A stretch of DNA of 64,000 nt, taken from NCBI GenBank assembly GCA_021371795.1, contig JAJFVK010000021.1, positions 61,467-125,466 of the forward strand. Reading direction: 5' to 3'. This stretch comes from Planctomycetaceae bacterium (GTDB lineage: Bacteria; Planctomycetota; Phycisphaerae; Sedimentisphaerales; UBA12454). Under the pieces are notes generated by a model. The model did no database searches and was not told where the DNA came from. It was given only the letters and a program-made list of their open reading frames with translations. Of the stretch, positions 34,782-41,989 are shown in pieces (positions within the stretch are counted from its first letter, which is position 1; every line of letters starts with the position of its first letter). The translations under genes and the position numbers were made by a program.

Positions 34782-35411
34782 TTATTTCCTTCGAACTAAA
34801 CCCAACACGCCAAGAGTTAACAGTCCAACGGTTGCCGGCTCAGGAATACATTCCGTTGAAACGGTAATGTAATCAATATCAGCACCGCTGTCGTGTATCT
34901 TGATAAAAATTGTTTCAGATGCCGGATTTGGATAGATACGCCAGTGAGCATTAAGCACATACCAACCATCTGTATATCCCCATTGATCGTAGGTCGGATC
35001 AATCGTCCAGCCTAATACTTCAATATTGGTCGCGGTCGGTACAGTAGCAATGACCTCTGCGTCTGTTTTCGTCAGGTCTGCTCTGAATCCCATCGTCAGC
35101 CATACATCCTTATAAGGATTAAGTACCTGGCTGTTAGGAATCCACAGTGTTGCAGTTGTTTCCTCGCTGGCCCATACACCGTTTCGGCCAAGAAAAGTCG
35201 GATACCAGCCCGGTTCGGCACCGCACGCTACGCCGGTTACAGTAATAGCCGCCTCGGCTGTGCCATAGAGGTTTGCACTAATTTCAGGTAAGGCCGGATT
35301 GTCAGCATCATCAAAAGTCCATGTTTGCGAAGTTACATACGCAGAATATGCGGCGGAATTGAACAATGCCAACAACAACCCTACCCCCACTAATACTACC
35401 TTATTCTTCAT
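34782..35411 (-). CDS. PEP-CTERM secreted protein 1
   Basis: 209 residues from ATG 35411, preceded by GGAAGGAAGAGAG; an upstream TTG is less likely. Signal peptide VVLVGVGLLLALFNSAAYSA. The body is a beta-rich domain (TWTFDDADNPALPEISANLY ... HWRIYPNPASETIFIKIHDS) closely related to that of the next gene. The tail is IPEPATVGLLTLGVLGLVRR, a PEP-CTERM sorting signal (motif, helix, basic end). It is exported and probably processed by an exosortase. It has its own sigma-70-like promoter and terminator. Confidence 0.88.
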   Translation of the reverse strand: MKNKVVLVGVGLLLALFNSAAYSAYVTSQTWTFDDADNPALPEISANLYGTAEAAITVTGVACGAEPGWYPTFLGRNGVWASEETTATLWIPNSQVLNPYKDVWLTMGFRADLTKTDAEVIATVPTATNIEVLGWTIDPTYDQWGYTDGWYVLNAHWRIYPNPASETIFIKIHDSGADIDYITVSTECIPEPATVGLLTLGVLGLVRRK

Positions 35412-35468
35412 CTCTCTTCCTTCCAAATGAGTTTACAAAAACACCTTCTCCATTAAAACGCAAGGGGC

Positions 35469-35497
35469 ATTATCCCTAAAAGAGTTTTTGGAGTCAA
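35469..35497 (-). promoter_or_regulatory. Sigma-70-type promoter of PEP-CTERM gene 1
   Basis: Minus strand: TTGACT (35497-35492), 17-base spacer, GATAAT (35474-35469). The predicted start near 35462 gives a leader of about 50 bases. Confidence 0.6.
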
Positions 35498-35533
35498 CTC
35501 GTCAATTAGAATGTCATCAGAAATGATGAAGAC

Positions 35534-35562
35534 GACCTGCCGACATTTCGAGCCGGCAGGTC
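35534..35562 (-). terminator. Hairpin after PEP-CTERM gene 2
   Basis: Stem GACCTGCCG / CGGCAGGTC with an 11-base loop, 17 bases after the stop of gene 2. Confidence 0.5.
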
Positions 35563-35578
35563 ATATTGTCATATATTT

Positions 35579-36262
35579 TTATCTTTTTTTACGGCCAATC
35601 AAGGAAAGAATCGCACCAAATCCCAATACCGCTAACGTTGCAGGTTCTGGAACTGCAATACATATCGTATCTACTGCGATATAGTCAACGTATGCTCCGC
35701 TGTTAAGCAGTGTAAAACGAATAGTTTCTGAAGATGGATTTGGAGAAATTCCCAGTCCAAAAGTTAGTGTTCTCCAACCATCGCTTAATTCAACAAAGTT
35801 GAAACCAAGATCTGTTACAGTAACACCTGTCGGAGCCAAGACATCATAACCAGTTCCAAGGACAAACCCGCTTGTCGGAGCATTTAATACATCCGGAGGA
35901 AAATGCCCCCTGCAGCCAACTTCAATCCAAATTTCCTTGTAATCGTTTGTGATAGGATTGTTTGGAATTGTTAAATCCACGACCGCGGTATCTCCAATCC
36001 AGACACCTGAACGTCCCTGATAGTCCGGCCTCCACTCGCCTACTGTCGTAATTGTACCCGCCGTAACAGTAATCGCCGCAGAAGCATCGCCATAAGGGTT
36101 CTGGTCAATTTCCGGAGCAGCAGGATTGTCAGTATCATCGAACGTCCACTTCTGATATGTTGAGCCGGCAACACCTCTTGTCCACCACATTCCTGCAGAA
36201 GCAAAATTCGCAAGGCTGCAAATAATTAATACACAAATTACAATTTTCGAAATCTTTTCCAT
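35579..36262 (-). CDS. PEP-CTERM secreted protein 2
   Basis: 227 residues. Signal peptide KIVICVLIICSLANFASAG. The body shares KWTFDDTDNPAAPEIDQNPY and the GRSGVW, NPSSETIRF and DYIAVDTICI elements with protein 1, so the two are paralogues. The tail is VPEPATLAVLGFGAILSLIG plus RKKR. The ribosome site GGAG lies 9 bases before ATG. A nested hairpin at 36280-36329 lies in its probable leader. No enzyme motif was seen; it is presumably a structural or binding exoprotein. Confidence 0.87.
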   Translation of the reverse strand: MEKISKIVICVLIICSLANFASAGMWWTRGVAGSTYQKWTFDDTDNPAAPEIDQNPYGDASAAITVTAGTITTVGEWRPDYQGRSGVWIGDTAVVDLTIPNNPITNDYKEIWIEVGCRGHFPPDVLNAPTSGFVLGTGYDVLAPTGVTVTDLGFNFVELSDGWRTLTFGLGISPNPSSETIRFTLLNSGAYVDYIAVDTICIAVPEPATLAVLGFGAILSLIGRKKR

Positions 36263-36279
36263 TAGTTTTCTCCTTATAC

Positions 36280-36329
36280 CTGCTGCCGATTTAACGCTGA
36301 AATTCTACACATTTTCAGCATTACAGCAG
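36280..36329 (-). promoter_or_regulatory. Nested hairpin in the leader of PEP-CTERM gene 2
   Basis: Outer stem CTGCTG (36280-36285) / CAGCAG (36324-36329) encloses inner stem GCTGAAA (36296-36302) / TTTCAGC (36313-36319). It lies 18 bases upstream of the start codon. It may be an RNA leader structure or the terminator-like end of an upstream unit. Confidence 0.4.
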
Positions 36330-36531
36330 CCGTTAAAAAATATTATTTTCTTCCATACCAAACTAACCCCGGATGCTTTTTGCACACCCCACAGTTGTCT
36401 GTTCAAGCTGTTCATATTTTTGTTTGTGCCATATCGTTCCTCCTGAATCCAATCACATTATTTTTCACTTACCGTTCTGTATATATTGTCAGCCATCGCT
36501 AAACTGCATCGTCATAATTTTTGCGAATAAC

Positions 36532-36558
36532 ACCGCGCGGGCTAAAGCCCACCCTACC
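36532..36558. repeat. GCGCGGGCTAAAGCCCACC-type element
   Basis: GCGGGCTAAAGCCCACC contains the hairpin GGGCTAAAGCCC. It lies in the 392-base gap between PEP-CTERM genes 2 and 3 and has the look of a dispersed intergenic element. Only one copy was seen here. Confidence 0.4.
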
Positions 36559-36577
36559 AATTATTTCATCACTGATT

Positions 36578-36641
36578 TCGCAGATTACACAGATTTTACG
36601 GGTTATTTTTTTTGTTTCCGCGTCATCTGTGCAATCCGCGA
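36578..36641 (-). terminator. Long imperfect hairpin after PEP-CTERM gene 3
   Basis: TCGCAGATTACACAGAT (36578-36594) pairs with ATCTGTGCAATCCGCGA (36625-36641) at 15 of 17 positions. It lies 13 bases after the stop. The GCAGATTACACAGAT wording is again of the dispersed-repeat type, so it may be a repeat that serves as a terminator. Confidence 0.45.
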
Positions 36642-36654
36642 TTCATTTACTTTT

Positions 36655-37413
36655 CTATTTCTTTCTTCTGATTAAACTCAACATACCAAAACCAAGAATA
36701 CTCATTGTTGCCGGTTCCGGAATAATTATGGTCTCCGCGGCGCTAATCGTTACCGCACCGTCTATGGCCAATGCCCGCCCGTTCAGGGTACCACCACCCA
36801 GGCTAATGCTTGCCTGTGCGAGGATGTTCCCAACGAAAGCGTTGGTACCGCCAATGGTTGCGGAACTGCCTACCTGCCAAAACACATTGCCGGCCGATGC
36901 ACCATTGACTAAAGACACCATTGCGCCTTCAGGTGTTATCAGGGTGCTGCCAATCTGGAAAATCCACTGTGCACTGGAATCTCCTAAAGCATCCAGCGTA
37001 AGATTTCCGGCAGTCCAGGGTGCAGCGGCAGCATAGACATACACTCCCGGAGTGAGGGTCGTTCCGCCCAAGTCCGCAGGTCCTGCCACGCCGCCGGCAG
37101 CGGTTTGCGCTGCGGTGTATGCAGCTTGCAAATCCGTATGGGCAGCGTCTGTTGCAGGGTCAGCGGCAAGGTACAGGATGCCATTGACCATTTCAGCCGT
37201 GATTCCGGTTATTGCCGGTGTCGGCCAACTGCCTACATCTCCGGTAAAAGTTGACGTGCCGGTATTAGTCACACCACTGCCGCCAAGCACTGCGAAGTCA
37301 GCCGCCGTACCCAGATCTATTATCTCGGCCGGCGATGTACCTATGGCCAGCACAGCTACCACCAGAAATGCTGTTACAATACTTTTTCCATAATTCCTAA
37401 AAAAACCTTCCAT
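36655..37413 (-). CDS. Ice-binding-like (DUF3494) protein with PEP-CTERM tail
   Basis: 252 residues. After a signal segment (SIVTAFLVVAVLAIGTSPAE), the domain reads IDLGTAADFAVLGGSGVTNT, FTGDVGSWPTPAITGIT, ADLGGTTLTPGVYVYAAAAP, AQWIFQIGSTLITPEGAMVS, NVFWQVGSSATIGGTNAFVG and NILAQASISLGGGTLNGRAL, the standard string of the DUF3494 beta-helix found in bacterial ice-binding proteins. The tail is IPEPATMSILGFGMLSLIRR-KK. The ribosome site AAGGTGATT precedes ATG. Many DUF3494 proteins are not proven to bind ice, so adhesion is an equal possibility. Confidence 0.88.
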   Translation of the reverse strand: MEGFFRNYGKSIVTAFLVVAVLAIGTSPAEIIDLGTAADFAVLGGSGVTNTGTSTFTGDVGSWPTPAITGITAEMVNGILYLAADPATDAAHTDLQAAYTAAQTAAGGVAGPADLGGTTLTPGVYVYAAAAPWTAGNLTLDALGDSSAQWIFQIGSTLITPEGAMVSLVNGASAGNVFWQVGSSATIGGTNAFVGNILAQASISLGGGTLNGRALAIDGAVTISAAETIIIPEPATMSILGFGMLSLIRRKK

Positions 37414-37498
37414 ACAATCACCTTATCTTTCTTCATTTACTACATTCTTCCTTTCAAATACCACATCACACTCTTTCTATAACTTACCAAAAGACCGG

Positions 37499-37525
37499 CC
37501 GGCACAAGGAGATGTTTTGTACCGG
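37499..37525 (-). terminator. CCGG-type hairpin after PEP-CTERM gene 4
   Basis: CCGGCACA (37499-37506) / TGTACCGG (37518-37525), one internal mismatch. A member of the related hairpin set at 38345, 39424 and 40311. Confidence 0.55.
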
Positions 37526-37562
37526 CAGTACTTTCGTTTACGATAGTCTGACCATTTTTATT

Positions 37563-38228
37563 TTATTTTTTTCTGCGAATTAAACTCAACGCGCCAATAG
37601 CGAGCAAACTCATTGTTGCAGGTTCGGGAACAGTGGTATAGCCCACTCCAGTATTACCTGTCAACCCACCTGCGGTATCATAGTTACCGAAGAAATCCGC
37701 AACCCATGTGCCTGGTAAAGAAATAGTCCCCGCTGTATATTTACTACCATCTACCAAGAAATTCACCTGTCCATTCCAAATAGCTCCAGAAGACAGCGTA
37801 AAATTAAATGAAAAAACAGTTGAGTTATCTACTGCGGTAACAGTATTGCCAGAATAGCTCGTAAATGTATCCGCCGGTTTGTCAATTACTACATAAAGCG
37901 GATTTGCAGGATTGCCCGATACCTCAGAACCACTCTCATCATAGAACCATGCGCAGTTTGTGCCGTATCCTGACCAACTATAGGTACTCGGAGCAATCGA
38001 CCCCCAACCAGCCTGATTCGTGCTGCTGCCTGTAATTGTGAAACTGCCGCCTGTGATTACAGGTATAGCTCTTACAGCCCATAATCCCCATTGATTGCTC
38101 GAATCACTTAAAGATCCGACCGCGGCTTTCACGTCTGCGGCGGTAAATGTTGCTGTCGTGGCCTGAACCATACCACATGCAACCATAATCAAACCTACTA
38201 CTGCACAAATCGTAATTACTTTTTTCAT
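37563..38228 (-). CDS. PEP-CTERM secreted protein 4
   Basis: 221 residues. Signal peptide KKVITICAVVGLIMVACGMV-QA. The body is Ser/Thr/Gly-rich and beta-like (GSFTITGSSTNQAGWGSIAP, FSFNFTLSSGAIWNGQVNFL) with no family I recognise. The tail is VPEPATMSLLAIGALSLIRR-KK. The ribosome site GGAGAAAACAAA before ATG is shared with genes 5 and 6. A CTCTGTG/CACTAAGACACC word repeat lies just upstream. Confidence 0.85.
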   Translation of the reverse strand: MKKVITICAVVGLIMVACGMVQATTATFTAADVKAAVGSLSDSSNQWGLWAVRAIPVITGGSFTITGSSTNQAGWGSIAPSTYSWSGYGTNCAWFYDESGSEVSGNPANPLYVVIDKPADTFTSYSGNTVTAVDNSTVFSFNFTLSSGAIWNGQVNFLVDGSKYTAGTISLPGTWVADFFGNYDTAGGLTGNTGVGYTTVPEPATMSLLAIGALSLIRRKK

Positions 38229-38247
38229 TTTGTTTTCTCCATTTTTC

Positions 38248-38300
38248 TACCACTAAGACACCAAGTTTAAATATATCTCTGTGCCCTCTGTGGCTATCTA
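38248..38300. repeat. CACTAAGACACCAAG / CTCTGTGG word repeat
   Basis: CTACCACTAAGACACCAAG, a short AT stretch, then CTCTGTGCCCTCTGTGGCTA. The same two-part wording recurs at 39317-39390, upstream of the next paralogue. Confidence 0.6.
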
Positions 38301-38344
38301 TTGTTATTATTTAATTTTTTCACTACGCCGTTTCAAGAAGGACT

Positions 38345-38369
38345 GCCGGCACGAGGTTTTCGTACCGGC
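38345..38369 (-). terminator. CCGG-type hairpin after PEP-CTERM gene 5
   Basis: GCCGGCACGA (38345-38354) / CGTACCGGC (38361-38369). Related to the hairpins at 37499, 39424 and 40311. Confidence 0.55.
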
Positions 38370-38393
38370 TAATCCTTAAAGCATATTCACTTT

Positions 38394-39296
38394 TTATTTC
38401 TTTCTGCGAATTAAACTTAATGCGCCAAGACCAAGCATAGCCATCGTTGCCGGTTCGGGAATCTGTGCGCTTTCAAATGTTCCGGTATAATCTGTACCGT
38501 CGAATGAAACGACAAGATTTCTGATTTCACGGGATTGAGTTGCATAAGTTGTGTTTCCGACTGTATCGCCCCAAATCAGCGCCATACCATAACCATTGAT
38601 AATTGTGGAATTTCCTGCGGTATTAATCTGGTCAAACATTTCGCCCCAGTAATCCCAGCCGAGAGACGGACTTCGCTGATAATCATACATACCGGCAATA
38701 GTAAGGTCTTTTATATCCCCCCACTGCATCGTAGTAAATGGTTCAACTTTATCAACAGCAAGTCCATTGTGTTCATACATCGCAACGCTTGTTGAGTCTG
38801 GTATGGCTGCGGTCAAATCCAGGGTAATTCTGCTCCACTCACTATCGACAACTTGAGTTGTACTTACACCTGCGATGCCCAATGACGTAGGAGCAAAGAT
38901 ACCAAATTTGCCGTTTCCATCAGTTAAAAAGTAATTAATGGTTACATAGCCAAGAGCAGTTTTATAATCAAATGCAAGTTTTATGTTATTCAGAGTTTGC
39001 CCAACGGCAACATTTGTCGTGGCAAATGTACGCGAACCATCACGATAACCATTTGGAGTTTGAAAACCGCCTGTGGCCAAAGTACCCGCAGGACTGCCAT
39101 TATTATTATACCAGTACCATTCATTAGTATTGCGAGGTTGCTGGTCATAATGCAGTAACGAACCGTCAGGGCTTATAGAAAATTGGTTCAGACCCTGAAC
39201 TGTTGCTACTTCCCACGTGGTTTCTGCTGCCTGTGCCAAACCATTAACTGCCAAAACCATTCCTATTATTGCACAAATTGTTAACAAATTTTTCAT
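38394..39296 (-). CDS. PEP-CTERM secreted protein 5
   Basis: 300 residues. Signal peptide KNLLTICAIIGMVLAVNGLA-QA. The body (TTWEVATVQGLNQFSISPDG ... VDSEWSRITLDLTAAIPDST ... MAMIWGDT-like text) looks like a jelly-roll carbohydrate-binding style domain, but no motif settles it. The tail is IPEPATMAMLGLGALSLIRR-KK. The signal peptide and tail closely resemble genes 4 and 6 while the bodies differ, so the ends are conserved and the middle exchanged. Confidence 0.85.
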   Translation of the reverse strand: MKNLLTICAIIGMVLAVNGLAQAAETTWEVATVQGLNQFSISPDGSLLHYDQQPRNTNEWYWYNNNGSPAGTLATGGFQTPNGYRDGSRTFATTNVAVGQTLNNIKLAFDYKTALGYVTINYFLTDGNGKFGIFAPTSLGIAGVSTTQVVDSEWSRITLDLTAAIPDSTSVAMYEHNGLAVDKVEPFTTMQWGDIKDLTIAGMYDYQRSPSLGWDYWGEMFDQINTAGNSTIINGYGMALIWGDTVGNTTYATQSREIRNLVVSFDGTDYTGTFESAQIPEPATMAMLGLGALSLIRRKK

Positions 39297-39316
39297 TTTG
39301 TTTTCTCCATTTTTTC

Positions 39317-39390
39317 TGCCACTAAGACACCAAGACGCTAAGTTTTTAAATATATTATTTTCTTTGTGCCTTTGAGCCTTCGTGGCTATT
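39317..39390. repeat. CACTAAGACACCAAG / TTGTGCCTTTG word repeat
   Basis: GCCACTAAGACACCAAGACG, then CTTTGTGCCTTTGAGCCTTC followed by GTGGCTATT. It lies between PEP-CTERM genes 5 and 6, with the same arrangement as 38248-38300. Confidence 0.6.
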
Positions 39391-39423
39391 TTCGTTATTA
39401 TTTTTTCACTAAGCCGTTTTAAA

Positions 39424-39452
39424 AAGCCGGCATGAAACGCTCACGCCGGCTT
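39424..39452 (-). terminator. CCGG-type hairpin after PEP-CTERM gene 6
   Basis: AAGCCGGC (39424-39431) / GCCGGCTT (39445-39452), with TGA/TCA extending the inner part. Related to the other three CCGG hairpins. Confidence 0.6.
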
Positions 39453-39465
39453 ATCCTTCACATTT

Positions 39466-40236
39466 TTATTTTTTTCTTCTGATTAAACTCAATACACCAA
39501 ATCCAAGCAGACCCATCGTTGCAGGTTCGGGGGTCGCAAAATAACTTGCCGGTGTGATTTCGCCGTAACTGCCGCCGTCAGTTGTAAACATAGCTTTTGA
39601 AAATGCGATATCGAAACCGTAAATATCACCGTCGGTTATTGGATTTTTGTCTATATCGGCAGTAACAATAAACTGGCCGCTAAATGAACCGACAATAGTG
39701 TCTGGCAATACGGTATTTATAAGCCAGCCGTATTCATCTAAAGCAGCTGCTTCTGAAAAAGTAGCCGTAAATGTATATGTATAATTTGTAAATGTTACAC
39801 CCCATGCAACTCCGTTGTCCGGCTGCCACATACGGCTCCATGGATAAGGAGCATTTGTTCCACTGACGGTAACGGTAAAAATTGTTTTTGTTGCATCCCA
39901 GCTTGCGGCTGCACTTGTTACGCTTGGAGTGGTAATTTCTTCAGCCAACTGAAGAAAGGAATCATTTTGATTGCTGGGTGAATGCTCCCACCAACTACTC
40001 AAAAGTTCATTATAATTCCCTTCGTAACCAGCATCTACATACGGAGAATTAATTGATGTGTATAAGTTTGCATTGCGCGGTGTAGATGTTGTCGAAGTGC
40101 CTGTTCCATCTGTAATGTTCCAAATTGTACCTTGATAGCCAAGTTCATTGGTAGAGGCAAAAAAATCTGTTGCTGCCATGCCATATTGGCTGACTGCTAA
40201 AATGGTTACCAAACAAATTGTAATTAACTTTTTCAT
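39466..40236 (-). CDS. PEP-CTERM secreted protein 6
   Basis: 256 residues. Signal peptide KKLITICLVTILAVSQYGMA-A. The body carries aromatic-rich beta segments (YPWSRMWQPDNGVAWGVTFT, YTYTFTATFSEAAALDEYGW) and a region KNPITDGDIYGFDIAFSKAM. No family was recognised. The tail is TPEPATMGLLGFGVLSLIRR-KK. It has its own terminator and the ribosome site GGAGAAAACAAA, so it is probably a single-gene unit. Confidence 0.85.
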   Translation of the reverse strand: MKKLITICLVTILAVSQYGMAATDFFASTNELGYQGTIWNITDGTGTSTTSTPRNANLYTSINSPYVDAGYEGNYNELLSSWWEHSPSNQNDSFLQLAEEITTPSVTSAAASWDATKTIFTVTVSGTNAPYPWSRMWQPDNGVAWGVTFTNYTYTFTATFSEAAALDEYGWLINTVLPDTIVGSFSGQFIVTADIDKNPITDGDIYGFDIAFSKAMFTTDGGSYGEITPASYFATPEPATMGLLGFGVLSLIRRKK

Positions 40237-40310
40237 TTTGTTTTCTCCTTCTTCGCACCACGAAGGCGTGAAGATATAAAATATTGTTCACTTTAAACCG
40301 TTCTTATTAA

Positions 40311-40338
40311 AAGCCGGTATGAACGCTCATACCGGCTT
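40311..40338 (-). terminator. Perfect CCGG-type hairpin after PEP-CTERM gene 7
   Basis: AAGCCGGTATGA (40311-40322) / TCATACCGGCTT (40327-40338): a perfect 12-bp stem with an ACGC loop. It is the best-preserved member of the family of four. Confidence 0.7.
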
Positions 40339-40351
40339 ATCCTTCACATTT

Positions 40352-41098
40352 TTATTTTTTTCTTCTGATTAAACTCAACGCACCAAGACCAAGTATTGCC
40401 ATTGTTGTTGGTTCAGGAACAAGAGTTGGGTTTTTAACTGTATAAATATTTGAATAATTATCATCGGTATCGCCGAATATCCAGTTGAAACCATAAGCCG
40501 TATATGTACCGGCATTCAGATCATCTGGAGCACCGCCGCCGCCCCAATGGCTTGATGGAGTAGCAATTGTATAACCTGCAAAATCACTGAACGTAAAATG
40601 AGGAATTGTTGTGCCAGCAGGAAGGTTTGCATAAGTTGTTGTGCCGTTAGGTAGTTTGAATCCTTGAGTACCGCTGACCTCATAAACCCATGTTGTTGCA
40701 TCCTGCAAAATGTCCCATATTGTATTATGCGGCCCAGAAGTACCCCACTCCAAAGTATGACTTGGCTCATTTGAAAGAACGGCATATCCACCTAATCCAT
40801 CAGTAACCCAAATATTCATATATGGACCATAAACTCCTGATGGAACGCCTTCAATACTAACGGCTTCAATATCTCCAATGGTTAATTCATTCATTGAGTT
40901 AGTACCCCATCCAGCTTTTTGGCCACTAAGCTGAACATCAAATTGTTTAAAACCATCGGCTACATCTGCTATTGTTGGGGCTATGGCGCCACTATTTGAA
41001 TTACGAATTACAAAAGCGTTCCAACCTGCTACATCTGCTGCTGAAGCTATGACACTTACTATTAATACTATTGCAAAAACTGTAATTAACTTTTTCAT
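40352..41098 (-). CDS. PEP-CTERM secreted protein 7
   Basis: 248 residues from ATG 41098, chosen because GGAGAAAACA precedes it; an ATG 12 bases upstream overlaps that site. Signal peptide KKLITVFAIVLIVSVIASAA. The body contains WNAFVIRNSNSGAIAPTIAD, WGTNSMNELTIGDIEAVSIE and YTAYGFNWIFGDTDDNYSN, again a beta-type exoprotein of unknown role. The tail is VPEPTTMAILGLGALSLIRR-KK. The long leader region upstream holds the repeat array at 41509-41962, which would be transcribed if the promoter lies beyond it. Confidence 0.84.
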   Translation of the reverse strand: MKKLITVFAIVLIVSVIASAADVAGWNAFVIRNSNSGAIAPTIADVADGFKQFDVQLSGQKAGWGTNSMNELTIGDIEAVSIEGVPSGVYGPYMNIWVTDGLGGYAVLSNEPSHTLEWGTSGPHNTIWDILQDATTWVYEVSGTQGFKLPNGTTTYANLPAGTTIPHFTFSDFAGYTIATPSSHWGGGGAPDDLNAGTYTAYGFNWIFGDTDDNYSNIYTVKNPTLVPEPTTMAILGLGALSLIRRKK

Positions 41099-41310
41099 TG
41101 TTTTCTCCATTTAAAATTTTAATTTTAAATTAATATTTTGTTTTTCGCGATGAAATACTCACCGCAAAGTTTTAATCTCTCAAACCGTTTAATTGAAAGA
41201 TTCTCCTATTATCACTGACAATTCTGTTTCATAGGCACATACCTTTCCGCTGATTCACTGGCTAAGTTCTTCAGCAATTTGTTTCTGGCTGTTCTTGTTA
41301 ACTATTTCCA

Positions 41311-41448
41311 ACCACCAAGAGCACCAACTCTATGAAGTATAATTGCATATCTCTGTGTTCTCTGCTGAAGCGAAGCGAAAGCCCTCGATTTTTAAGGGTT
41401 TTTGCACCTCGAAAGCGAAAACCAGAGAGGGTGACCTCTGTGGCTATC
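41311..41448. repeat. CTCTGTG word repeat interrupted by hairpin element
   Basis: CACCAAGAGCACCAAC and CTCTGTGTTCTCTG lie on one side and CCTCTGTGGCTATC on the other. Between them is the hairpin element 41382-41431. At 4177 the same words are uninterrupted, which suggests nesting of one repeat in another. Confidence 0.5.
41382..41431. repeat. Hairpin repeat element, copy 2
   Basis: Starts CCCTCGATTTTTAAGGG and ends AACCAGAGAGGG. The internal stem GGTTTT/AAAACC with GC/GC matches copy 1 (2375-2421) in layout, with compensatory differences. Outer CCCTC/GAGGG pairing is also kept. Confidence 0.6.
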
Positions 41449-41454
41449 AAAAAA

Positions 41455-41498
41455 GCGGGGCCGACCCAAGAACGGCCAGTGATCTTTGGCCGACCCCT
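41455..41498. repeat. GGCCGACCC direct repeat
   Basis: GGCCGACCC occurs at 41459-41467 and 41488-41496. On the minus strand the stretch resembles the plus-strand core of the following array units (GGGTC-GGC ... ATCACTGG-CCGT against GGGTCTGGC ... ATCACTGACCGT). It could be a diverged, inverted outlier of that array. Confidence 0.35.
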
Positions 41499-41508
41499 AT
41501 ATATTAAA

Positions 41509-41962
41509 CGCAGCTTCCTACGCCGCCGCGATTTTACGCAAGCCGGGTATGGCAATCCATCACTGACCGTCAAACCCGACTTAGGGAGATAAAGAAATTG
41601 ATAGCGTTATTTAATTTCCACACGTATTACTATCGCAACATTTATTAACATCGCGGTTACCATCCGCCGGGCTTAACTTTTTTACCTATCACCAGCCGTT
41701 AAACCCGACTATTAAGAAGAAGTTGTTAGTTCTGTTAGTTTTCCAAATCTATATTCATCGCAGCTTCCGCACTGCGGTCGTCATCTGCCGGGTCTGGCTA
41801 TCTATCACTGACCGTCAAACCCGACTATAAGGAGGTAAAGAAGTTGTTAGCGTTATTTAGTTTTTTAATCTATATTCATCACAACATTTATTAACATCGC
41901 GGTTATCATCCGCCGGGCTTAACTTTTTTGCCTATCACCAGCCGTTAAACCCGACTTTGGGA
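41509..41962. repeat. Four-unit tandem array with conserved hairpin (A-B-A-B)
   Basis: Four units of about 121-126 bases start at 41509, 41635, 41759 and 41880. Units 1 and 3 (start CGCAGCTTCC, core CCATCACTGACCGTCAAACC or TATCACTGACCGTCAAACC) and units 2 and 4 (start ACATTTATTAACATCGCGG, core CCTATCACCAGCCGTTAAAC) alternate, so a diverged dimer was duplicated. Each unit ends in AAACCCGACT, which pairs back with GCCGGG. In units 2/4 the stem is CGGGCTTAAC/GTTAAACCCG and in 1/3 CGGGTCTGGC/GTCAAACCCG, with a compensatory A-T to G-C change at one position. Non-coding. It lies upstream of PEP-CTERM gene 7 on that gene's strand. I could not match a known riboswitch. Confidence 0.7.
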
Positions 41963-41989
41963 AAATGAGAATGAGAGCATTTATTTACT

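Noticed and set aside
35427..41300. Sigma-54 promoters before the PEP-CTERM genes
   Set aside because: I looked for GG-N10-GC on the minus strand upstream of each gene and found none with correct spacing. Gene 1 has a sigma-70 type promoter instead.
41668..41953. Integron attC-like pairs (GCTTAAC ... GTTAAAC) in array units 2 and 4
   Set aside because: The spacing between the two core-like sites is only about 20 bases, units 1 and 3 do not fit the core consensus, and no integrase or cassette genes are present. The match is explained by the hairpin arms.
41509..41962. CRISPR array or c-di-GMP riboswitch
   Set aside because: Units are long, alternate in type and have no constant repeat with variable spacers; no cas gene is near. 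The conserved c-di-GMP aptamer cores could not be found on either strand.
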